From Armatimonadota bacterium (GTDB lineage Bacteria; Armatimonadota; Zipacnadia; Zipacnadales; UBA11051): DNA of 11,161 nucleotides. Each line of letters starts with the position of its first letter. The stretch's first letter is position 1. The notes under the pieces were generated by a model. The model was not told the DNA's origin and did no database searches. It saw nothing but the letters and a program-made list of their open reading frames with translations. A program made the translations under genes and the position numbers. The stretch lies in NCBI GenBank assembly GCA_003542955.1, contig DPJP01000245.1, positions 1-11,161 on the forward strand, written 5' to 3'. Positions 1 to 6,513 of the stretch are shown piece after piece.

Positions 1-14
1 GGCTGGGAGCACGT

Positions 15-64
15 GGGCCGGGCTTGTGCGCTTCGGTATGACTGAAGCGCACCTCGACCGGCCC
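15..64 (-). terminator. Nested hairpin downstream of the minus-strand block, candidate terminator
   Basis: Two perfect inverted repeats are nested. The outer stem is GGGCCGG (15-21) with CCGGCCC (58-64). The inner stem is GTGCGCTTC (26-34) with GAAGCGCAC (44-52), around a 9-nt apical loop that can pair further as GGT/ACT. The structure starts about 67 bp past the stop codon of the minus-strand gene ending at 131, so it is well placed to end that transcript or protect its 3' end. No T-tract follows on either strand, so it is not a textbook intrinsic terminator. It could instead be a 3' stabilising hairpin, a bidirectional terminator, or part of an element extending off the left edge. Confidence 0.5.
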
Positions 65-130
65 CTCCAGTAGCACCAACAGTGCTTATGTTAGCGCGTA
101 TGCCCCACGTCCCACGCCCCCGCCGTTGCC

Positions 131-1312
131 TCACTCCCTGTTCAGCAGCGCAAAGACCTTCAGCTTCCAGAGCATCTCTTCGGAGTCGATGAGCAGTTTC
201 GCGAGCTTCGCCTCAGCCTCCCAGTCACCTGCCGCGCTGCTGTGGCTGTGCGTCTTCACATCGGCGATAAGCTGTAACGTCTTGGGCCGAAGCGCCTCAC
301 CGTCATCGGCGGCACCTGCGAGCAGCTCGTTCATCTGGGCCTCGAAGTCGGCGAAGGTCAGCTTCTGCACCGGCTCCGGGCGGAAGTCGGTGGCCACGAG
401 ACGCTCCAGATCGGCCCGTCCGTGCTGCGCGAAGTACTCCATCGCCTCGGCGTTGGTCATGCCGGAGAAGTCGTAGAACGCCATCTTCGCCTGCCCCGCG
501 GCGGGGTCGAAGTCGAGGTAGCTGAGGACCGGATAGGCTGCGATGTCCACATGTCCGCCCGTGAAGCCGTCCTGCCCGATCACAACTCCACACGGGCCCT
601 CGCCCTCTCCTCTGGCCACATCGAAGACCGTGTCATAGAAGAGCAGGGATGTGTCTTCGCCCGCAACCAGGTCCAGCCTGCTCACCTGCTGCTGGTCTGT
701 GCGCGGTGTCATGCAGTGACGGTCTCCCACGCGGTTGTTGAATGTGGTGAAGTAGCTCGGGTAGGTGATCAGCTTCACAGTGACCGAGTTGATCGTCGCG
801 CCCTCTCTGGGGATCCACTGGATGTGTGAGAGCACGTGATTGCCGTCGGGGTACATCAGCAGCCGCACGCCGACAGTGGCATCCGGGTGGGCGAAGAGCG
901 CCTGGAAGCAGCCCCTTTCGCCCGTCTCGAGGGTCTGCATGCCGATGACCCGGTGGCGTATCGCGTCCTTGCCGTTGATGATGATGCCCAGGAAGCCCGC
1001 TGCGTAGTAGTTGCAGCGGGTCGGGGTGGGCATGCCGAAGTTCCCCTCGGAGGAGGGCCGTTCATCACCGTGTGAGGGATCGACGCAGCCGCTGTAGCCG
1101 AACGAGTATCTGCGCACGCCCGACTCGATGTTGAAGCTGCGCGTCTCGATCATGTGCCCCGGTGTGCATTCGTAGCGCGCCACGTGGGTGCTGACGCCGC
1201 TGTCGCGGACGCTGACTGTCGCCGTGGTCTCGGCCGCCGGTGCGGGCACGGCGAGGACAGCACTCAGGAGGAGCAGGATTGCCGGTGCAGCAATGCGCGC
1301 ATTCAGTCTCAC
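131..1312 (-). CDS. Secreted six-cysteine protein of unknown function
   Basis: I do not recognise this 393-residue family. The GTG start at 1312 is chosen because a perfect AAGGAGG lies 7 nt upstream and the protein then opens directly with a signal peptide: a basic start (MRLNAR), a hydrophobic core AILLLLSAVLAV, and a likely cut near APA (residues 24-27). An upstream in-frame ATG would put about 39 poor-quality residues before it and overlap the previous gene. The mature part has six cysteines (C49, C76, C100, C135, C200, C241), all in the first 60 percent, which would suit up to three disulfides outside the cell. Residues 30-290 look beta-rich, like a beta-sandwich, and are followed by a helical, charged tail (residues 285-393) with no anchor. 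It starts 50 bp after the GH42-like gene on the same strand, so co-transcription is likely. A role in glycan binding or as an accessory factor is inference from context only. Confidence 0.85.
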   Translation of the reverse strand: MRLNARIAAPAILLLLSAVLAVPAPAAETTATVSVRDSGVSTHVARYECTPGHMIETRSFNIESGVRRYSFGYSGCVDPSHGDERPSSEGNFGMPTPTRCNYYAAGFLGIIINGKDAIRHRVIGMQTLETGERGCFQALFAHPDATVGVRLLMYPDGNHVLSHIQWIPREGATINSVTVKLITYPSYFTTFNNRVGDRHCMTPRTDQQQVSRLDLVAGEDTSLLFYDTVFDVARGEGEGPCGVVIGQDGFTGGHVDIAAYPVLSYLDFDPAAGQAKMAFYDFSGMTNAEAMEYFAQHGRADLERLVATDFRPEPVQKLTFADFEAQMNELLAGAADDGEALRPKTLQLIADVKTHSHSSAAGDWEAEAKLAKLLIDSEEMLWKLKVFALLNRE

Positions 1313-1319
1313 GGGAATG

Positions 1320-1326
1320 CCTCCTT
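1320..1326 (-). promoter_or_regulatory. Strong Shine-Dalgarno that fixes a GTG start
   Basis: AAGGAGG on the minus strand, 7 nt before the GTG at 1312-1310. It favours the GTG over the upstream in-frame ATG codons and places the signal peptide at the N-terminus. Confidence 0.85.
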
Positions 1327-1362
1327 GTATCTCGATAGGCATCTGGACGGTTGTCGGGGCGC

Positions 1363-4300
1363 TCACTGTATCGTGTACGCCGCCTCGACCGTCTGCCTGC
1401 TGAACAGCTCGGTCGCCCGCACACGCCACCTGCCCGGCGCGTCGTTGTACGCAATCGGCAGCACAGCATCGCCGGTTCCGTTCTCAAGCAGCAGCACCTG
1501 CCGGCCCCAGAACGGCATGCTTGCGTCGGGAGCAATCACTTCGACCCAGACTGCATGCCTTGCGCGGCTGCTGCGCGGCGCACCGAGGCTCACCGTCGCC
1601 TTGAGCCTGGTGCCGGCCTCCGGTGCCGATGAGGACAACGCGACTTTCAGACCCTCGAGCCTGTATGGCAAAGCCGCATAGAAGTTCGCCCGGCCCCATC
1701 GAAGCGTTGCGTCGATGTGGTCTGTCTTGCCCAGGTACTTGCCGGCACGCAGGTCATACACGTGCGCATCGCGCGGCAGGCTGATCGACGCCTCTACCGG
1801 CTCCCCGGCAACGGTGCCCGATTCCGGGTTGAACCACCTGCACTGCATCTTGCGGTAGGCGCCGAATACCAGCGCGTCGCCGTTGCGCCATACGCGCGTC
1901 TCCGAGTAGGGTATCGGCCCGCCGGCCGCGCCCGAGACCGCGACAGGCCCCTGTGCCCCTGTCGCTGCGTAGAGCGCCTCCATCAGCGCATAGATCGCCT
2001 CAGTGTCGGCAGCGCTGGCGTATGCCGCCGGTACCTGGAAGTTGAGCAGGATCGCCGTCCCTTCTCCGAACCTGTTGGCAAGCAGCACCGGCGTATCTCC
2101 GACACCGGCCGCCGCAACCGCGGTCGTCGGGGCGAAGCCGGGCACCATCTTGATGCTGCTGAATGTCGCGTCGACGGCGTGCCCGGCGATCTCGGCGCTG
2201 ATGGCCGCCGGCTGGGTGACAACGTCGCCGAGTTCGGTCCGCTGTATGCCGAAGACATCATCGAGCATGCCCTGCCCCCACGCCCTGCAGTGGCCGTCAT
2301 AGAGGCCGGGACGGATATCAGCGATGACGTTGCCTCCCGAGCGGACGAAGCTCCGGATCGCCTCCGCATCATCCTCACTGACGGCCTGGCTCATCGGCAT
2401 CAACAGCACGCTGAACTCGCGGGTGCTCAGTTCCCGGTTCCTCAGCGAGTTGCTGGTCAGGTAACGAGCATCGAGGCCAAGGTCGTAGGTCAGGTCCACC
2501 CACTGCGAGTGCGTCGAGTGAGCGCGCGTAAGGCCCTTCGAGTCGTCTCCGGCGTCGCAGATGGCCGACGGCAGCGAATAGTACACCCCTATGCGGCTGT
2601 GCTCGACGCGTGAGTTCAGCAGCAGGTCGCCGAGGCCCTCACGCACCGGCTGCATCTCTTTGGTAAGGTCCTCCGTGGCAGGCCAGAAGTCCATCGTCGG
2701 CCGCACGTATCCCCGATACGTCCCTATGCCCGACCACATCCACCACCAGACCCCGTCCATGTTCTTGATGACCATCCGCCAGGCGGCGTCGGCCAATGCA
2801 TCACCGGTTTTCGAGTAGCCCATCCAGTTCGACCGTGGCCGCTCGCGCGGGTAGATGGATCGCACGATATCGTCGCCGATACCCGGATACGGCCCGTAGA
2901 AGGTGCTCAACCCGCAGATGGCATCATAGTCGTCCCCGAAGCCACCCGTGCCCTCGAAGCCGGTCTTCGCGAGCGGGTCGAGCTTGCTGTAGGCGTCCCG
3001 GAAGCGTGCGGTGAACTGCATCAGGTTGTAGCGGGCGAAGGCCTCACGGTCATACCAGCGCGGCAAGCAGTCCGCACGCGCGGCACTCTCCATCGGGTCA
3101 TTGAGGTCGCGCAGTGCCACGTCGTCAAACGAGGCGTACTGCTCGCCCCAGGAGTCATTCAGCGCGTCAATCGTCTTGTACTGGTCCTTCAGATACGCCC
3201 GGTATGCAGCCAGGCACGCCGGATGCACGCAGCAGCCCTTCGTGACGCCCTCGTCCCCGAGCGAGTAGACGAATACGCCCTGCTCGCGCAGTGATGCCTG
3301 TCGATCCACGATCCCCTGCACATACTCATCGACGGCGGGTTCATCATTCCAGCACACCGGCTTCATCGTGCCATCTTCGTTCTTGGGGTCGAGAATGCGG
3401 GTGCTGTAAGGCGCCACGGACACATCAGTCGCCCGCGCAGTCGACGGTTGGGCCGTCAGGCTGCCGCCCATGGCGCCGATCAATGTCGTCTCCCAGCCTG
3501 CCTCCTTCATCTTCTGCCACTGGTAGTAGCCCAACACATCGCGGGGGGTATCCCACTGGACGAAGTTCATCCGGCCCTGTCGGCGCTTGGGCACTGTGAA
3601 CATCGCCTGGGCCAACTCGACCTCCTCGCCGCCTGTCAGCAGCAGTGCCTCAGCCCTGATCTCGATTGTCGATGTCGCATCAGGCGTGAACTCGAAGCGG
3701 TAGTCGGTCTGTCCGGCGACGGTTGCAGAATCGCGCTGGTAGATGACCCGATCATACGAGTCCCGGCAGCGGAAGCGCAGGATGCTCCCTGCGGGAGGCT
3801 CTCCGCGCAGTCTGGCCGTGCCCGCCATCGTCTCCCCGACCTCGACGAAGCTCTTCTGCAGGGAGAACTCCTCGATTCCGTGGGCGCTCTCAACGACCAG
3901 ATTGCCTGCCCCGAACGCCTCGACTCCGCGAGCGCTCTTGACCACGACATCAAGGTAGTACTCCCCGGCTCGCAGCGTGGGCAAGTCCACCGCGATGGTC
4001 GTCGGGGCTCCGGGCTGGACGCTTGTCGCGACCTCTTGCAGTTCGACAGTGGCTCCATCCATCGGGCGCCGGATGGCAATGTCCGCACTCACGGCGGTCT
4101 CCGCGCCGCTTGTGCTCAGGGTGATCTCGCCGCGCACTGCGTCGCCACGCGGCACATGAAGCGGCTCGGGCCCCAGCACCGAGGTGACCGTGATCGGCGA
4201 GGCTTTCCCTGCCGCCCAGACCGCTGCCCGTCCGAGCAGCAGCATCCGGTAGTCATAGTCGATCAGACCACGCCACGTGAACGGCTTGCTCGGCGTCAGC

Positions 4301-4935
4301 GCGAAGGCGCCGTACTTGAGCCATACGCCGCGCCCCTTGCCGAGGGTGTATCCGGAGGTCATCGCGACGTAGTCCTCGCCGTCGATCTGCGGGATGCCGT
4401 CGGCGAGCATAGTGGGCGTCGCCAGGCGCTTCTGAGTGAGGTAGTCAGAGGGCTTGTCGCCGCAGTAGATGAAGCCCGCGCCCGCGACGACTCGCTCCAT
4501 GATTGCATACTGCATCTTGCCCGGCAGATCCTCGATCCGCACGCCGGCGAACACATACACGTCGTAGGGGTTCTCCAGCAGCTCCCAGGCGCGCTGCTCG
4601 CCGAGCTTGCCGCCGTGGAAAGACCAGGACGCCCCATGCGCCGTCGAGTATGTGATCGCGTCGGCCTGCATGTCAAAGCGCTGCGTGAGCTCGATGACCT
4701 CCCGCAGGCGCGTGCCGAACTCGTCCCACTCGCCCCCGTAGTGGCCCCCGTGGACAAAGACCAGCGCGCGCACCGTGCCCCCGGCGTAGCCTCTCGCCCA
4801 GGCCTTGTGCGGCGTCACGATGGAGGTCTGTAGGGATTGGTTCTCAGCGACCTCCTCAGGCGTGAGTGCGGCCCACGCCACACCGGCCGCCACCAGGAGG
4901 GTCACCACGGGCACAGCTCTCAGAAGACGGATCAT
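1363..4935 (-). CDS. Secreted GH42-like multidomain glycoside hydrolase-family protein
   Basis: A 1190-residue exported protein. The ATG at 4935 gives a clean signal peptide (residues 1-22, cut after AWA). The ribosome site is weak (GGGG about 9 nt upstream), and a GTG 14 codons earlier is possible. Residues 57-162 look like a class I glutamine-amidotransferase/ThuA-like fold (LVFVHGG, then DVYVFAG). Residues 253-450 look like two beta-sandwich domains. Residues 454-766 are a GH42-like (beta-galactosidase family) barrel: YSLGDEG carries the candidate acid/base E562, followed by a cysteine cluster (C568, C569, C574), the family-typical TIDALNDSWG (588-597), and an aromatic strand WWWMW (730-734). 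Residues 781-891 resemble the GH42 trimerisation domain (SGGNVIAD near 866), and a C-terminal Ig-like domain starts near 1095. The position where GH42 has its nucleophile Glu reads WMGY (704-707), so catalysis by the usual mechanism is uncertain. Substrate unknown; a beta-linked glycan is likely only by family. Confidence 0.85.
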   Translation of the reverse strand: MIRLLRAVPVVTLLVAAGVAWAALTPEEVAENQSLQTSIVTPHKAWARGYAGGTVRALVFVHGGHYGGEWDEFGTRLREVIELTQRFDMQADAITYSTAHGASWSFHGGKLGEQRAWELLENPYDVYVFAGVRIEDLPGKMQYAIMERVVAGAGFIYCGDKPSDYLTQKRLATPTMLADGIPQIDGEDYVAMTSGYTLGKGRGVWLKYGAFALTPSKPFTWRGLIDYDYRMLLLGRAAVWAAGKASPITVTSVLGPEPLHVPRGDAVRGEITLSTSGAETAVSADIAIRRPMDGATVELQEVATSVQPGAPTTIAVDLPTLRAGEYYLDVVVKSARGVEAFGAGNLVVESAHGIEEFSLQKSFVEVGETMAGTARLRGEPPAGSILRFRCRDSYDRVIYQRDSATVAGQTDYRFEFTPDATSTIEIRAEALLLTGGEEVELAQAMFTVPKRRQGRMNFVQWDTPRDVLGYYQWQKMKEAGWETTLIGAMGGSLTAQPSTARATDVSVAPYSTRILDPKNEDGTMKPVCWNDEPAVDEYVQGIVDRQASLREQGVFVYSLGDEGVTKGCCVHPACLAAYRAYLKDQYKTIDALNDSWGEQYASFDDVALRDLNDPMESAARADCLPRWYDREAFARYNLMQFTARFRDAYSKLDPLAKTGFEGTGGFGDDYDAICGLSTFYGPYPGIGDDIVRSIYPRERPRSNWMGYSKTGDALADAAWRMVIKNMDGVWWWMWSGIGTYRGYVRPTMDFWPATEDLTKEMQPVREGLGDLLLNSRVEHSRIGVYYSLPSAICDAGDDSKGLTRAHSTHSQWVDLTYDLGLDARYLTSNSLRNRELSTREFSVLLMPMSQAVSEDDAEAIRSFVRSGGNVIADIRPGLYDGHCRAWGQGMLDDVFGIQRTELGDVVTQPAAISAEIAGHAVDATFSSIKMVPGFAPTTAVAAAGVGDTPVLLANRFGEGTAILLNFQVPAAYASAADTEAIYALMEALYAATGAQGPVAVSGAAGGPIPYSETRVWRNGDALVFGAYRKMQCRWFNPESGTVAGEPVEASISLPRDAHVYDLRAGKYLGKTDHIDATLRWGRANFYAALPYRLEGLKVALSSSAPEAGTRLKATVSLGAPRSSRARHAVWVEVIAPDASMPFWGRQVLLLENGTGDAVLPIAYNDAPGRWRVRATELFSRQTVEAAYTIQ

Positions 4936-5007
4936 CAAGATCAGCCCCAGTCGCGAGGATGGTATCGGTGTTCCCACGACAACTACACACCAGTCGGCTC
5001 TTCTTCG

Positions 5008-5044
5008 TTGGACAGGGGCACTCCTGCCGCCCGAGTCTGTCCAA
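5008..5044 (-). promoter_or_regulatory. Perfect inverted repeat between the kelch and GH42-like genes
   Basis: TTGGACAG (5008-5015) pairs perfectly with CTGTCCAA (5037-5044). The loop can add an inner GGGC/GCCC stem. It lies in the 136-bp gap between the propeller gene (ends 5072) and the GH42-like gene (starts 4935). No T-run follows on the minus strand, so a processing, stability or attenuation hairpin, or a protein-binding site, is as plausible as a terminator. The function is not shown. Confidence 0.4.
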
Positions 5045-5071
5045 AGTGGCGGGCGCCGTCGCCTGGCCGGG

Positions 5072-6403
5072 TCACTCGGCCCGTGTCAGCTTCCACACAT
5101 CAGATGTCATGCTGTTGCCCGCCACCATCCACAGGCCGCCGTCGTAGACGAACACGCTCGCCGCATGCCGCGGCAGCCAGGGGGTGTCGGGGACCTCGTA
5201 CCAGTTGACACCATCGGCTGAGTACCAGACATCCTTGCGGTTGCCCGTTTCCTTGAGGTACCCCTCCATGACCCACATCCTGCCATCGAAGGCGGCAACC
5301 TCGTGGTACTGGCGGGGCGCCCACGGCGCGGCCTCGGTATGACACTCCCAGTTGATGCCGTCGGCGGAACTCCAGACATCGTTGTGGAACTCCCGCGTGG
5401 GTATTGTGGGGGTGTCATACGTGCCGCCCCCAAGCAGCCACATCCTGCCATGCAGCACCACGTTGCCCCCGATCATCCCCCGCGGTCCCCAGGGGGCGCT
5501 ATCGGTGAGCATCTCCCACTCGACCCCGTCTCGGCTGCGCCAGACGTCACTGTAGTAGCGCTGCTCGGCCGGAGCGAACTGTGGTACCGTCTGACCGCCC
5601 ATCACCCAGATGTAGCCGTCGAAGACGACCGTGTGGTGCAGTGCCCGCGGCCCCCAGGGCACATTGTCGTTGACCAGTGTCCAGTCAACCCCGTCCTCGG
5701 ACGTCCATACGTCGTTCTGGTAGTGCCCCTGGTTGCAGTCGCCACCCACGATCCACATCTTCGCATCATGGTTCGAGTACCCGGCGGTGTGACGGCCCTC
5801 CCACGGCGCCTGCCTGGTGATGAGTGTCCACTCGACGCCATCGGTCGAGCGCCAGACCTCGGAGTTGCATACCATCGGGAAGTTGACCTTGTCGCCGGGA
5901 TTCCAGCCGCCCAGCAGCCACATCGCGTCCTTGTAGACGATCATCCCCGCCCCGTCCCGCGGCGCAAACGCAGCGTTCTCGGTCGCACAGGTCCACGTGT
6001 ACGCAACTTCCGCCGATGGTGCGATGGTGATCCTGCCCCTGCTCTGATCGGTCATGGTCGGGTCCTCCGCATTGATGATCTTGAGCCTGAAACTCGTGCC
6101 CGGCGCATCCGGCACCCTCCAGAGGAAGCCGTTGACGGCGTCCGCGGAAGATACGACGGCTGTGGCCTCGACGCCATCCCTGCCGACGATCGGCGCCCAG
6201 GTCGCGCCGGCGTCGGTGCGCCACTCGATACGCACCAGCCGGAGGGCCGAAGGGGCGCTCCAGGTAATGCGGTGCATGCTCCCGGCGCTCCACGTCTCCC
6301 CGCCGGCGGGTGAAATGAGGTGGGGACGTGTCATCTGCCCCGGGCAGGCAGAAGGAAGCAGCGATATCGCGGCGGCAATGGGCAGCAAGCGCCAATCTGG
6401 CAT
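5072..6403 (-). CDS. Secreted Ig-like plus six-bladed kelch-type beta-propeller protein
   Basis: A 443-residue exported protein. The ATG at 6403 is chosen because GAGGAGG lies 9 nt upstream and a signal peptide follows (hydrophobic core LLPIAAAISLL). The following SAC could be an atypical lipobox (P at -3), so anchoring is uncertain. Residues 28-130 resemble the Kre9/KNH-type Ig-like domain often found in secreted bacterial proteins (ISPAGGETW, then RITW). Residues 148-443 contain six kelch-type units. Each has a PR/GR turn (148, 203, 252, 307, 363, 411), a hydrophobic strand with W and GG or an equivalent, and a VW motif (W184, W233, W288, W344, W393, W437). The first five VW motifs continue as DGV/I-x-W; the last closes the propeller at the C-terminus. 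Such propellers usually bind ligands. I see no galactose-oxidase catalytic set, so a binding or scaffold role is more likely than catalysis. It is the first gene of the minus-strand block. Confidence 0.88.
   Translation of the reverse strand: MPDWRLLPIAAAISLLPSACPGQMTRPHLISPAGGETWSAGSMHRITWSAPSALRLVRIEWRTDAGATWAPIVGRDGVEATAVVSSADAVNGFLWRVPDAPGTSFRLKIINAEDPTMTDQSRGRITIAPSAEVAYTWTCATENAAFAPRDGAGMIVYKDAMWLLGGWNPGDKVNFPMVCNSEVWRSTDGVEWTLITRQAPWEGRHTAGYSNHDAKMWIVGGDCNQGHYQNDVWTSEDGVDWTLVNDNVPWGPRALHHTVVFDGYIWVMGGQTVPQFAPAEQRYYSDVWRSRDGVEWEMLTDSAPWGPRGMIGGNVVLHGRMWLLGGGTYDTPTIPTREFHNDVWSSADGINWECHTEAAPWAPRQYHEVAAFDGRMWVMEGYLKETGNRKDVWYSADGVNWYEVPDTPWLPRHAASVFVYDGGLWMVAGNSMTSDVWKLTRAE
5075..5962 (-). 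repeat. Six degenerate in-frame repeats encoding propeller blades
   Basis: Six tandem units lie inside the propeller gene. The spacing between successive VW-S-x-DG-V-x-W codon blocks is 49, 55, 56 and 49 codons (147-168 bp). Similarity remains visible at the DNA level around the DG codons and the APWGPR linker. Units have diverged, so this is an old internal duplication rather than a recent tandem array. Confidence 0.8.
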
Positions 6404-6412
6404 GGTGGATAA

Positions 6413-6419
6413 CCTCCTC
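6413..6419 (-). promoter_or_regulatory. Shine-Dalgarno of the kelch propeller gene
   Basis: GAGGAGG on the minus strand, 9 nt before the ATG at 6403. It rules out the upstream in-frame start near 6430, which would lie before this site and add nine arginine-rich residues ahead of the signal peptide. Confidence 0.8.
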
Positions 6420-6430
6420 AGACGTCGCAT

Positions 6431-6450
6431 CTTCGCCTGACTTCGCCCGA
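6431..6450. repeat. Tandem 10-bp direct repeat in the divergent promoter region
   Basis: CTTCGCCTGA is followed immediately by CTTCGCCCGA, nine of ten bases identical, with a period close to one helical turn. On the minus strand this reads as two GGCGAAG boxes. The layout suits two regulator subunits on one DNA face, but no matching regulator is seen in the window. Confidence 0.45.
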
Positions 6451-6461
6451 GGCGTGGGCGT

Positions 6462-6484
6462 ATCCTGCTGTCGCTACGCAGGAT
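6462..6484. promoter_or_regulatory. Inverted repeat in the divergent promoter region, candidate operator
   Basis: ATCCTGC (6462-6468) and GCAGGAT (6478-6484) are perfect inverted copies around a 9-nt spacer, centred between the two divergent start codons. It could be a dimeric repressor or activator site, or a short hairpin in a 5' leader. Confidence 0.45.
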
Positions 6485-6513
6485 TCTGGTCCCGGACCGA
6501 CTAACGTATCACC

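Larger units (their letters stand above)
6404..6513. promoter_or_regulatory. Divergent intergenic region, probable promoter zone for both blocks
   Basis: This 110-bp gap separates the minus-strand gene starting at 6403 from the plus-strand gene starting at 6514, so it should carry both promoters unless transcription enters from outside. I could not identify convincing -35/-10 boxes on either strand. It holds a tandem 10-bp direct repeat (6431-6450) and an inverted repeat (6462-6484), both listed separately. Confidence 0.6.

Noticed and set aside
72..86. Small hairpin AGCAC-caaca-GTGCT just after the last minus-strand gene
   Set aside because: A 5-bp stem is expected by chance, and the nested hairpin at 15-64 is far stronger.
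1717..2613. A 298-codon plus-strand frame antisense to the 3' half of the GH42-like gene
   Set aside because: Arg-rich, low-complexity composition with no domain; a shadow of the coding frame on the other strand.
3448..4833. A 461-codon open frame on the plus strand, opposite the GH42-like gene
   Set aside because: It lies wholly antisense to a gene with clear domains, has no ribosome site, and its protein is rich in Arg, Gly and Asp without any motif. Long antisense frames are expected at this GC.
5303..6313. A 336-codon plus-strand frame antisense to the propeller gene
   Set aside because: It appears to repeat only because the real propeller repeats are read backwards; no start signal and no fold-like pattern.
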